This document shows, in pieces, positions 1 through 8,529 of a DNA stretch of 64,000 nucleotides (the stretch's first letter is position 1; each line of letters starts with the position of its first letter). Under the pieces are notes generated by a model. The model did no database searches and was not told the DNA's origin. It saw nothing but the letters and a program-made list of their open reading frames with translations. Source of the DNA: JACVRW01 sp963850205 (GTDB lineage: Bacteria; Actinomycetota; Thermoleophilia; Solirubrobacterales; Thermoleophilaceae); the NCBI GenBank assembly GCA_963850205.1, contig CAWKKJ010000012.1, positions 124,001 to 188,000 of the forward strand. The letters run 5' to 3'. The position numbers were made by a program, and so were the translations under genes.

Positions 1-84
1 CGGGATCGACGGCTGAGGCCGGGGTTGGCGAGCCGCCGGCGGTCTGGTCACCAGGCTTGCTCGGTCGCTGCGCCGCTGAGCGGC

Positions 85-639
85 CTAGGGCGGGGCGGTG
101 TACTGGGTCACCGCCACCGAGCAGAAGCTGAAGGGGCCGTAGGGGCCGATGCGGAAGTTGTCCCAGTAGTTGAAGTGGGTCACCCGGTGAGCCCGCCAGC
201 CAAGCAGCCGGCCGCGCCTGAACCATTCCACCCGCACCTCCAGCGAGTAGGCGCCTCGGAAGCCGGCCGTGAACGAGGTGACCCCCGGCCACTGGGACAC
301 TCTCCGGTCGTTGACCCGCATCCAGGACGACCACTCCGAGCTGGCCAGCGACCGGTAGTTGTCGGCGGCATCCACAACCCAGACGGCAAAGCGGGCCCTG
401 CTCCAGTCCTTGCGTCCGCGGCGCAGGTTGACGCCTTTCACCGCCGGTGCCGACACGGCCAGTTCCAGATACCGGCTGTCCACTCCGCCCGTGCCGAAAT
501 ACTGACAGCGGGCCGGTTCGACCAGCCGGCTGGAGCCGGTTCGGCCGTCCTGGACCAGAAACTGGTCGGCCTGGGCTGAGGCCGCCCCTACCAGCAGCGC
601 AGCGGCGATCACGACAGGCACAGCGACCCGTATCGGCAT
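85..639 (-). CDS. Secreted protein of unknown function
   Basis: I do not recognise this family. The protein has 184 residues when started at the ATG at 639, which follows CTGGAGG with a 5-nt gap; the frame stays open 12 codons further upstream but has no better ribosome site there. Residues 1-24 form a signal peptide (short basic N-terminus, then VAVPVVIAAALLVGAASA), so the mature protein should be exported. The mature part is rich in Trp, Tyr and Arg with alternating hydrophobic residues, which suggests a small beta-sandwich. Two cysteines, one near residue 45 and one near the C-terminus, could form a disulfide. It faces a broken transporter gene, so context gives no function. Confidence 0.6.
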   Translation of the reverse strand: MPIRVAVPVVIAAALLVGAASAQADQFLVQDGRTGSSRLVEPARCQYFGTGGVDSRYLELAVSAPAVKGVNLRRGRKDWSRARFAVWVVDAADNYRSLASSEWSSWMRVNDRRVSQWPGVTSFTAGFRGAYSLEVRVEWFRRGRLLGWRAHRVTHFNYWDNFRIGPYGPFSFCSVAVTQYTAPP

Positions 640-721
640 CTGTCCTCCAGATCCGCCGCCCGCCTCGCGGCACAAACAAGGGGATGGCTAAGCAGCGCAG
701 TCCACCGTAACACGGCCATTC

Positions 722-1219
722 CGGCCCGGCCAGGGGCCGCTCGGTTGCGTCTACGGGGCCGTGCTGGGCCTCTGGGGTCTCGGCGCGGTCGCCGGCGGCG
801 GGCTGGCCGCGGCAGCGCGACGCGGGCCGCTCCCCCTGCTCGTGGCCCTGTCCTTCATCGGCGTGGGCGTCTCTTATCTGGGAATGGGGACCGCGGGGTC
901 GGTCGAGCTGGTGCTCGGCTTCTCGCTGCTCGGCGGAATCGCGAACGGGGTCGAGGTGTTCGCGGCCATGACCGCCATCCAGGAGCGAACCGCGCCTCGG
1001 CTGCAAGCTCGGGTCGGCGGCTTCACGGAGGCGCTCATGGCGGCTTCCGCAGGGGCGGGATTCGCGCTCGGCGGCGTCCTGGCGGCGCTGGGCTCGGTCC
1101 GCGCGGTCTACGTCGTAGCTGGAGTCGCGATGATCGCGGCGGCCGCCATCGCTGCGCATGCCCTCCACCCGCGGCGGGCCACCCGTCCGTTCTCGCTGGT
1201 CGGCGAGACCCCGGCCTGA
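722..1219 (+). pseudogene. MFS transporter, C-terminal fragment
   Basis: About 160 residues resemble the last four or five transmembrane helices of a major facilitator superfamily permease: long Ala/Gly/Leu/Val helices, a basic loop (ARRG), a helix containing ANGVEVFAAMTAIQE, and a terminal helix followed by a short basic tail. Family members have about 400 residues and 12 helices, and the first half is absent. The frame can be read from about 722, with no ribosome site or plausible N-terminus before GTG 761. I read this as a truncated remnant. The substrate cannot be guessed. Confidence 0.6.
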
Positions 1220-1303
1220 GACGGCCACGGGCCCACGCCGGCTTACGGGGCGCCCGGAGCGGCAGCAAGCCCATCTGTTCGATGCGGCGAACCGACGCCA
1301 TCC

Positions 1304-3826
1304 TCACGAAGCGCGCGCGGGCGAGCCTGTGGAAGCTCTTGCCGCCTCTTCGAGCTCCGTCAGCGCGGCTCGGAGCCGATCGACCAGTGAGCCGAGGTCC
1401 TCCCAGTCGCCGGAGCGCCGCGCCGCGGCGCCCTCGACCCGCCCGGCCAGAGCCGCCACTTCGTCGGCGCCGACGATCCGGCTGGCGCCGGCGATCCGGT
1501 GCGCCTGGCGGCGCGCCGCCTCGTGGTCTTGCGCCGTGACGGCGGCGGTCAACGCCGACTGATCGGCGCGCGAGGTCTCGATGAAGTCGCGCAGCATCGA
1601 TGCCTTCATCGCCGCGTCTCCCCCCGTCAGCTCGTCGAGCTGGTCGCCACCGAAGGCCGCGCCGTTCTGCTCGAATGCCGGAACCGGCTCGGTGGACCAG
1701 TCGAGATCCGGCAGCCACCGTTGGAGCTTGCCGGCCAGGAAGGGAATCGTCGTCGGCTTGGCCGCAAAGTCGTCCATTCCGGCGGCCGCGCACTTCTCGG
1801 GTTCTCCCTGCATCACGTTCGCGGTGAGGGCGACGATCGGGGTGCGGGTCTTCCCGGTCTCCTTCTCGTAGCGGCGGATCTCGCGCGCGAGCTCATAGCC
1901 GTCCAGGCGCGGCATGTTGAGATCGGTGAACAGGAGCGCGTAGCGCCCGGTGCGGAATTTCTCGAGCGCCTCGAACCCGTCGGCAGCCGTGTCGACGTGG
2001 AAGCCGACGACGTCGAGCTGGTGCGTCAGCACGGTTCGGTTGACGGGATGGTCCTCGGCGAGGAGCAGCAGGCTGCCCTCGTGCTCCGCCTGCTCGCGGA
2101 TCGGCTTGCGGCGGGCGTTGGGGAGCTTCGCCGGTGCGGCGCCCGGTCCCGGGTCGACCGCGACCGGGTCGCATACCGGCAGCGGCACGGTAAGCCTCAT
2201 CGTGGTGCCGGTGCCCGGCGCGCTGTCCATCGTCACGTCTCCGCCCATCAGCACCGCGAGGCGCTTGCAGATCACGAGGCCCAGGCCGGTCCCGCCGAAC
2301 CGCTGCGTGGTGGATTCGTCGGCTTGTGTGAACTCCTCGAACAGGCGCCGCTGCTGCTCGATGGGTACGCCGATGCCGGTGTCGGTGACCGCCATCTCGA
2401 CGGTCTGCGCCTCGCTCGACTCGTCGACCACGCGCCCGACCACCTCGATGCCTCCGACCTCGGTGAACTTCACCGCGTTCGAGAGGACGTTGGTGATGAT
2501 CTGGCGCAGTCGCAGCGGGTCGCCGACGTGCGCCGGAGCCAGGCGCTCGTCGGCGCTCCACGTCAGCAACAGCCCCTTCGCCGACGCGGTGTGGACGAAC
2601 GTCTCCACCGTCGTCCGCATCAGCGGACGCAGCTCGAACGCGCTGGGGACGATCTCGAGCCGGCCCGCCTCGATCTTCGAGAAGTCGAGGATGTCGCCGA
2701 TGATCTGCAGCAGGGACTGGGCCGAGCTCTGCGCGGTCCCGACCATCTGACGCTGATGCCGCGTCAACTTCGTCTCGGCGAGCACCTCGAGCATCCCGGT
2801 CACGCCGATCATCGGCGTTCGGATCTCATGGCTCATCGCGGCCAGGAACGTCGACTTGGCGCGGCTCGCGTGCTCGGCGGTCAGCCGCGCCGCGACGGCG
2901 TCACGCTCGGCGCGCTCGCGCGCGGCCACGTCAGCCTGGACCGCGTCCGCCATGTCGTTGAACGAGCCGGCCACCTGCTCGAGCTCCGACACCGCGCGGA
3001 TGTGCACCCGCCCGGCGTAATCGCCGCCTGCGATCCGGCGCGTTGCAGCGCCGAGTGCGGAAAGCGGACGCAGCACCACGCGCGTGAGGACGACCATCGC
3101 CGCGGCGCCGGCGAGCACGATCAACACGAGGATTGCGATTGGCCCGACGAACAGGCGCTGGTTGTCGGCGCGCACGTCCTCGACGTCGCTCAAGGTCCGC
3201 TGGTCCACGAGGTCGATGAACCGCTCGATCGCGGCCATGATGACGCCCTTCTCGGCGAGGTAGGCGTCGTCGACGAGCAGCCGGTAGTCCGAGTTGACAT
3301 CGCCGAAATAGTCGTCGTCGACCCCGCGGTCGATGCGCTTCTCCACGCGCTCCATCACCCGGAGCTCGAGGCTCGCGAGGTCGTTCGATTCCCTGAGCGC
3401 CGCGTTGAGGGCGGCGAACTCCGCGGGGGCAAAGCGCGCGGCGCGCAGCTGGTCGGTTAGTGACTCCGGCCTTCCGTACTCGACGAACCCCTTCCCCTCC
3501 GCGAGCACGCGGTCCCAGAACGAGCTGTCGTAGTCCCGCGGCCGAGGCGCCTCGCCCGCGCGGATCGCGAGGATCTCCTCGTAGTGGTCGCGGAACCGGG
3601 GATCGCCGGTTGCGACGTACATCCGCACCATACGCGTGAGGTCATTCGAGGTCTGGCGCATCTGGTCGGCGAGCCGGAAGGACTCGGTGCGACGATTCTC
3701 GGCCTCGGTTTGGAGGTTTGCCCCGCGAAGCTGGAGCGTGGTGAGCACGAACAGCGCAGCCACGAGTACGCCCAGGACGCCGAGCAGGATCGCCAGCAGG
3801 CGGCGGAGCGACAGCCGGGAGGTCAC
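1304..3826 (-). CDS. Hybrid sensor histidine kinase with receiver and HPt domains
   Basis: A membrane sensor kinase of 840 residues. From the N-terminus: a transmembrane helix (about 10-30), an extracytoplasmic helical sensor region (about 35-225), a second membrane helix, a HAMP linker, a HisKA domain with the H-box SHEIRTP, an HATPase_c domain (DTGIG and GTGLGL boxes), a receiver domain (AEDHPVN; phospho-acceptor Asp in TDLNMPRLDG) and a C-terminal HPt domain whose His lies in AHRIAGAS. This is a full phosphorelay chain in one protein. The GTG start at 3826 overlaps the TGA of the upstream regulator gene (GTGA), so the two are translationally coupled. The likely final acceptor is the receiver domain of that regulator. 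Confidence 0.85.
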   Translation of the reverse strand: MTSRLSLRRLLAILLGVLGVLVAALFVLTTLQLRGANLQTEAENRRTESFRLADQMRQTSNDLTRMVRMYVATGDPRFRDHYEEILAIRAGEAPRPRDYDSSFWDRVLAEGKGFVEYGRPESLTDQLRAARFAPAEFAALNAALRESNDLASLELRVMERVEKRIDRGVDDDYFGDVNSDYRLLVDDAYLAEKGVIMAAIERFIDLVDQRTLSDVEDVRADNQRLFVGPIAILVLIVLAGAAAMVVLTRVVLRPLSALGAATRRIAGGDYAGRVHIRAVSELEQVAGSFNDMADAVQADVAARERAERDAVAARLTAEHASRAKSTFLAAMSHEIRTPMIGVTGMLEVLAETKLTRHQRQMVGTAQSSAQSLLQIIGDILDFSKIEAGRLEIVPSAFELRPLMRTTVETFVHTASAKGLLLTWSADERLAPAHVGDPLRLRQIITNVLSNAVKFTEVGGIEVVGRVVDESSEAQTVEMAVTDTGIGVPIEQQRRLFEEFTQADESTTQRFGGTGLGLVICKRLAVLMGGDVTMDSAPGTGTTMRLTVPLPVCDPVAVDPGPGAAPAKLPNARRKPIREQAEHEGSLLLLAEDHPVNRTVLTHQLDVVGFHVDTAADGFEALEKFRTGRYALLFTDLNMPRLDGYELAREIRRYEKETGKTRTPIVALTANVMQGEPEKCAAAGMDDFAAKPTTIPFLAGKLQRWLPDLDWSTEPVPAFEQNGAAFGGDQLDELTGGDAAMKASMLRDFIETSRADQSALTAAVTAQDHEAARRQAHRIAGASRIVGADEVAALAGRVEGAAARRSGDWEDLGSLVDRLRAALTELEEAARASTGSPARAS

Positions 3827-5808
3827 GGCGAGCCGACCACCGACGACGGCGGCGTCCAGCGGCCGTCCCAGGCGACCAACTCGTCGACGCTCATCGGATC
3901 GCCGACCAATGCGCCCGTGGCATAGCCGCAGCCGAGTCGCAGCAGCAGATCGAAGTCCGCCGCGCTGTCGCACCCGCCTGCGCCCACGACAAGATCGAGC
4001 CCGCGCGCGAGGTCCAGCGCCTCCTCCAACGCCGTGACCCGGCGGGCGTCACCGGCGGCCCCCGTCACCAGTCCTGCCGCGACCTCGATCGCAGTCAGCG
4101 GAAACCGCTGGATGTGCTCGGCGGACGTGTGAGCGGTCCCGAAGTCCTCGACGCACACGCCGAAGCCCTTCAGCCGCAGGCGCGTCAGCACCAGGAGCGC
4201 CGACGCGTCGCGCCGCAGCACGCGCTCCCCGACTCCGCACACGATCCGGCGCGGATCGACGCCGCGCTCGCGGGCGATCTCCGCGAAGCGGTCCGCCAGG
4301 CCGACGTCGTCGAAACATCGCCCCGGCACCCCGATCGTGGCATCGAGGTCGAGCCCTCGGCGCGCGAGGTCGCGCAGGCCGACGCAGGCCAGGTCGAGCA
4401 CGTGATCGGTGAACCGGCTCACCAGCCCCTCCGCCTCGAGCACCGGAAGGAACGCCGGCGCAGTCCAGCCTCCGTCGTGATCACGCCAGCCCGGGACAAG
4501 CGCGGCGCCACTGACGCTGCCGGTCGCCAGGTCGACCATCGGCCGGAAGCGGACCACGACGCGCTTGTCATCGAGTGCCTCAGCGACGTCGGCTGCGGTG
4601 ACCGTGGTGCTGCGATCGTCGCCGCTGCCACCCGCCGGCTCTCGCCGGTGCGCCGCCAGCAGCTCGGCCAGCCGGCGCGCTGTCAGGGGCTTCTCGATTG
4701 CCCCGAGGAGGTCGAGGCCGTACGACTCGGTGAGCGCCTCGACGGCGTGCACCAGCTTCGGATCGAGCTGGCTGGAGATGATCACCGCGGTCGCGATATC
4801 CCGCTCCCCCACGTGGCGGATGAGCTCCACGCCGTCCATCCCCGGCATGTCGAGGTCGACGACGATCACGTCCGGTGGCCCCGATCCGTCGATCGACGCG
4901 AGCGCCACATGGCCATCGGCGGCCTCCGCGATCGTGCCGACGCCCAGCTCGCGCAGCAGCTGCACCGCGGTGCGGCGCTGGAAGTCGTGATCCTCGACGA
5001 CCAGCACCGAGTATGCGGCGAGCCCCGTCGGCGCGGGACGCTCGGGCTCACGCTCGAGCGCCTCCCGGAGCACGGATTCGGTCTCCGCCGACGGCTCGAC
5101 GCCGAGCTCCGAGGCGAGCACCTTCCGGCAGGCCTCGTACGCAGCGACGGCGCCGGTGCGGTCGCCCGCCTCGCCGAGCACGCGGATTCGCAGCTGATGC
5201 GCGGCCTCACTGAACGGCTCGGCCTGGACGAGCCGCTCGGCCGCGGTCGCGGCGCCGCGGGGATCGCCGGCCTCGGCCCGCGCGCGCACCTGCAGCTGGA
5301 GGGCGCTGACGCGAAGCGACCCGAGCTCGCCGCGGAGACCGTCGACCCAGTCGCCCTCGTGCTGGGGCAGGAACGGCAGCCGCGCCAGCGCTGCGGCGCG
5401 CTCGGCGTGCGCCACAGCCGCGGGCAGGTTGCGGGCGGCGAGCTCCTCGCGCGCGGCCGCGAGCGCGTCACGCGCCTCGTCGACATCGACCACCACGCCG
5501 TCCGGAAGCCGGAGCTGGTAGCCGCCCCCCGTCGCGACGAGCACCTCGGCCGGGTCGAACCCGGCCTCCTCGATGAACCGGCGCACCTCGGTGACCACCC
5601 CGCGCACGGCGGAGGCCCACGTGTCCGGCAGCAAGCCGGGCCAAAGCGCGTCGGCGAGCTCGTCGCGGCTGACGCTCCGGTGGTGCTCGGCGGCGAGATA
5701 CGCGAAGACGAGCTCGGCGCGGCGTCCGGGGAGCCCGCGCGGCGCGGCTGCGTGGTCCTCGCGATCGATCGAAAGGCGGCCGAGGAGCGAGATCCTTGTC
5801 GCAGACAC
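3823..5808 (-). CDS. SARP-type regulator fused to REC and degenerate EAL domains
   Basis: About 661 residues with an uncommon domain order. An OmpR/SARP winged helix comes first (about 1-95, with RRAELVFAYLAAEHHRSVSRDELADALWP split over its helices), then a bacterial transcriptional activation (BTAD) domain (about 100-245), a receiver domain (about 265-385; VVEDHD acid pair, Asp in VVDLDMPGMDG, Lys in IEKPL) and an EAL-like domain (about 405-650). The REC-EAL half resembles RocR-type response regulators. The EAL active site looks dead: the EAL motif reads GAAL, the DDFGTG motif reads EDFGTA, and the late Glu motif reads VGAGG. Start GTG 5808 was preferred because earlier starts would place the TTGCG repeat promoter inside the gene. 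The gene is coupled to the downstream kinase. Confidence 0.75.
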   Translation of the reverse strand: MSATRISLLGRLSIDREDHAAAPRGLPGRRAELVFAYLAAEHHRSVSRDELADALWPGLLPDTWASAVRGVVTEVRRFIEEAGFDPAEVLVATGGGYQLRLPDGVVVDVDEARDALAAAREELAARNLPAAVAHAERAAALARLPFLPQHEGDWVDGLRGELGSLRVSALQLQVRARAEAGDPRGAATAAERLVQAEPFSEAAHQLRIRVLGEAGDRTGAVAAYEACRKVLASELGVEPSAETESVLREALEREPERPAPTGLAAYSVLVVEDHDFQRRTAVQLLRELGVGTIAEAADGHVALASIDGSGPPDVIVVDLDMPGMDGVELIRHVGERDIATAVIISSQLDPKLVHAVEALTESYGLDLLGAIEKPLTARRLAELLAAHRREPAGGSGDDRSTTVTAADVAEALDDKRVVVRFRPMVDLATGSVSGAALVPGWRDHDGGWTAPAFLPVLEAEGLVSRFTDHVLDLACVGLRDLARRGLDLDATIGVPGRCFDDVGLADRFAEIARERGVDPRRIVCGVGERVLRRDASALLVLTRLRLKGFGVCVEDFGTAHTSAEHIQRFPLTAIEVAAGLVTGAAGDARRVTALEEALDLARGLDLVVGAGGCDSAADFDLLLRLGCGYATGALVGDPMSVDELVAWDGRWTPPSSVVGSP

Positions 5809-5852
5809 GCACAAACTATCCCACGGCCGCCCGCTTGCGCCAGCGGCGCACA

Positions 5853-5894
5853 TTGCGCTTCGTTTGCGATCCGCTTGCGCCCCCGTCGTAGAAC
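5853..5894 (+). promoter_or_regulatory. Triple TTGCG repeat promoter, copy A
   Basis: TTGCG starts at 5853, 5864 and 5875, exactly 11 bp apart, and the hexamer TAGAAC follows at 5889 after a 9-bp gap. A fourth TTGCG lies out of phase at 5835. One-helical-turn direct repeats just upstream of a -10 box are the known layout of SARP activator sites. The site lies between the SARP-REC-EAL gene and the decayed hydrolase. Confidence 0.65.
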
Positions 5895-5924
5895 CGTGCC
5901 GACTCATCGACCACCGGGGGTTTC

Positions 5925-6295
5925 ATGATGGTTGCCGTACGCCAGGTGGTTGTCGCAGCCGCAGCCTTGGCCGCTGGTTGCGTCGCCGTGTTCCCGGCGG
6001 GCGCGGGCGCGGCGGGCAAGGTGGGCGCGCCGATCCCGTGGGCGGCGTGTGATCAGCCCAACTGATCAACCAGCGCTACGACCCCAACTCGTTCTACGGT
6101 GCCGCCGTCAGAGCCGAGCGCCTGCTCGGCAACGCCGTCCTGCTCACCCACGAGGGCTACGGCCACCTCTTCTTCCAGGACCCGAGCCCCTGTATCGAGC
6201 GGGCGATGGCCGCCTACCTGACCGAGCTGACCACCCCGCCCAAGGGCACGGTCTGTCAGTCGAATCAGCTGCCCTTCAGTCCGGACTTCGGCTGA
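5925..6295 (+). pseudogene. Secreted alpha/beta hydrolase (TAP-like), internally deleted
   Basis: Two pieces of one gene remain. The 5' piece (5925-6065) encodes a start, a signal peptide (VVVAAAALAAGCVAVFPAGA) and the mature N-terminus ending in PIPWAAC. The 3' piece, in another frame (6053-6295), encodes the C-terminal domain of TAP-type secreted alpha/beta hydrolases: LINQRYDPN, then LLTHEGYGH with the usual catalytic-His region, then SPCIERAMAAYL and GTVC. About 350 residues with the nucleophile elbow are missing between them. The remnant still has copy A of the TTGCG promoter in front, so it marks what that promoter once controlled. Confidence 0.7.
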
Positions 6296-6356
6296 GAAAG
6301 GAGCACTGAGATGGAGATACGTCGCCCGCGGCGCGGGTTCTGTTGTGCCTCCGGCG

Positions 6357-6398
6357 TTGCGCCCGGCTTGCGGGCGGGTTGCGCCCCGGGCGTAGACT
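6357..6398 (+). promoter_or_regulatory. Triple TTGCG repeat promoter, copy B
   Basis: TTGCG starts at 6357, 6368 and 6379, again exactly 11 bp apart. TAGACT follows at 6393 after the same 9-bp gap as in copy A. It stands 44 bp upstream of the start of the secreted protein at 6442. Confidence 0.65.
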
Positions 6399-6441
6399 CG
6401 GCTCGACCGTTAAACCGCGAATCCGCGAGGAGGGGTAGGCG

Positions 6442-8529
6442 ATGAACACCACCGGCAGGCTGACCGCGTGTGCGCTCGTGGTTACTGCAGTGTCTGTGGT
6501 GGCTGGGCCATCACTGTCTGTCGCGCCGGCTCTTGCCGCGCGGTCCTCGGAGTCCGTGCTCGTGGACGCGCACGCGGACGGCGACACGCCGATCTCCGGC
6601 GGGCTGATCCATGCGTACCGCTGTGCGCGTCCGGCGAGTCGGCGCGGTGTTGTCGCCGGCGCATCTCTGCGCCAAGCGAATGGCGCCAGGGCAGAGCGCA
6701 CCAATTCGGCGGGTGCGGCACACCTCGGTTTCGAACGGCTTCCGAGTTGCTTCGTCGTCAGCGTGACGGGCGGGCGGGCCCACGGACGCAAAGTGCGTGG
6801 CTCGTTTCGCGCCCAGGCGCGCAACCAGGGTGACCAGATCATGAGCGTGCTCGTCACTCCGAGGAGCACGCTGATCTATGCCGTGCGGCGGGCGCGCCCC
6901 GGCATGAGCACCGCCCGCGCCATGCGTGTCGTCCACCGGCTGCTGGCCATCCCCCCACACTTCAACCACATCGATCTGGCCGCCGATGACACGCCGTTTG
7001 ACGGCGACAGGTACATGGCCGCAGCCTTCCGCGCCGGCGGTATCGGCAAGCTGAACCGCGCACTGATTCGCAGCGCGCAGCGCAATCGCCGACACCCGTT
7101 CCGTGCGACGAAGGCACGCGCCGCCGCCGCCCCCTCCGGGGACGACCCATTGGGCTTGAGGGAATGGTGGAACCAGACCGATGTCACCAAGCTCGTCCAG
7201 GACGGCTTCAAGGACTTCGGCCTCTCGCTGGCGAGTGAAGGCCTACATGTTGGCGGTAAGTGGGTTCTCGGCCGGTTACTCGATTACTGGGGGCTGAAGG
7301 ACGTGAAGGAGTTCCTGCTGCCCAAGCCCGACACCGAGAAGATCATCGAGATGATCCAAGAGCTCACGAAACGCGTGAACAACCTCCAGCAGACCGCCGA
7401 CACCATCCTCAAGGAGGTCCTTGCCGGCCAGTACGACGCCGCGACGGCGCCGACCGTCCCCCTCATCGACGCGATCGACACCAACCAGCAGGAGATGGTC
7501 AACCTGTTGAAGCTCAAGCAGGAGGACGCTGGTCGCGTGGGGGCGACGAAGAGGATTCTGGCATCGGTCTCCAGCCTCGAGGGCCAACGCAACAGACTGA
7601 ATCTGCTCTTGACCAACCCGATCCCGGGCGTGACCAACATCCTGGTGGCCGCATCGAAGAAGGCCGCCACGCAGAATCGATGGTTCAGGCAGGGGGAATC
7701 GGAGAGCGTCCGGGACGTCTACAAGTACTACGCCGTCTATCAACTTCGCCTGGCAAACCTACTGGTGGAGTACTGGAACACGAGATCCTGCACCAATAAC
7801 CCGGTGCCACAGGATTGCCTGTCGCCTACGACGATCCAGCTCGACCTCGACAAGCTCCAAGCAAACATCGAGCAGCAAAAGCTGCAGCTCAAGCCACCGC
7901 TACCCGCCGGAACGTTCGTCGACCGCCGCACGATGCGAATGTGGCCGCAGGCTTCGTGGCCGCTCAACGGCTTCGACGCTCTCAACTGGACAGCAACATG
8001 GCGGCCGGAGACCTGCACGATCGCCGCATATCGATCGAGCTGCGAGGGCTCACGCCACTCCCCGTACACCCTCCCCAAGAGGACCAACCTGCCCCTCCCC
8101 GGGCTGGGTCCGTGGAGCGACTGGAAGTTCCCGAGCGAGGACGACTACAAGGGCCTGATCGACGGCTGGGAGGGTGACAGCCCGCTGGCCTGGCTGAACA
8201 AGAATGTCGGCTTTAGAACCACCACCATGAGCAGAGAGAATGACCGGAACCGGCTGAGCGGCCACATGTGGCTGGCCGACAGCTTCCGACCGGGGTACTA
8301 CGGGCTCTATGTGTATCGCGCCAACCTCAGCGAACAGGACAAACCCGGCCCACACGTCTGGTACCAGCGCGCCTACATGCCGGTGGGCCGGGATCCGGTG
8401 TGCAGCAGGGGGCCCGTGTATACGACCTGCACGGAGACGCAGGTGGACTTCAGCGACATAAGGAACAACTACACGGCACAGATGCTCATGTGGCGGCCGG
8501 TCGAGCCCGGAGACTACTGGTGGCCGTAG
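6442..8529 (+). CDS. Large secreted protein with helical core, unknown function
   Basis: 695 residues, not recognised. Residues 1-33 are a signal peptide (CALVVTAVSVVAGPSLSVAPALA). A small N-terminal domain (about 40-130) looks like an all-beta module with two Cys. A helical region follows, with a coiled-coil-like stretch near residues 296-325 (TEKIIEMIQELTKRVNNLQQ) and further amphipathic helices to about 470. The C-terminal third is rich in Trp, Tyr and Cys (final residues DYWWP) and is probably a disulfide-bonded beta domain. GAGGAGGGG lies 7 nt before the ATG. The next gene, an M23 peptidase, starts inside its last codons, so the two are probably made together. A triple TTGCG promoter stands upstream. 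Confidence 0.7.
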   Translation: MNTTGRLTACALVVTAVSVVAGPSLSVAPALAARSSESVLVDAHADGDTPISGGLIHAYRCARPASRRGVVAGASLRQANGARAERTNSAGAAHLGFERLPSCFVVSVTGGRAHGRKVRGSFRAQARNQGDQIMSVLVTPRSTLIYAVRRARPGMSTARAMRVVHRLLAIPPHFNHIDLAADDTPFDGDRYMAAAFRAGGIGKLNRALIRSAQRNRRHPFRATKARAAAAPSGDDPLGLREWWNQTDVTKLVQDGFKDFGLSLASEGLHVGGKWVLGRLLDYWGLKDVKEFLLPKPDTEKIIEMIQELTKRVNNLQQTADTILKEVLAGQYDAATAPTVPLIDAIDTNQQEMVNLLKLKQEDAGRVGATKRILASVSSLEGQRNRLNLLLTNPIPGVTNILVAASKKAATQNRWFRQGESESVRDVYKYYAVYQLRLANLLVEYWNTRSCTNNPVPQDCLSPTTIQLDLDKLQANIEQQKLQLKPPLPAGTFVDRRTMRMWPQASWPLNGFDALNWTATWRPETCTIAAYRSSCEGSRHSPYTLPKRTNLPLPGLGPWSDWKFPSEDDYKGLIDGWEGDSPLAWLNKNVGFRTTTMSRENDRNRLSGHMWLADSFRPGYYGLYVYRANLSEQDKPGPHVWYQRAYMPVGRDPVCSRGPVYTTCTETQVDFSDIRNNYTAQMLMWRPVEPGDYWWP

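Noticed and set aside
745..1539. 264-codon frame overlapping the MFS fragment
   Set aside because: Pro/Arg/Gly-rich translation without motifs. The hydrophobic MFS frame in the same DNA is the meaningful one.
1499..3460. 653-codon open frame opposite the hybrid kinase
   Set aside because: It mirrors the kinase coding strand, is rich in Arg, His and Gly without motifs, and arises from the strong third-position GC bias. The same holds for the long antisense frames at 4114-5928, 14991-16448, 24675-26132, 30379-33399, 40503-41852, 45482-47002, 48298-50313 and 51829-53631.
3823..5907. Longer start (5907) for the SARP-REC-EAL gene
   Set aside because: The extra 33 codons would cover the phased TTGCG repeats and add residues unlike the family N-terminus.
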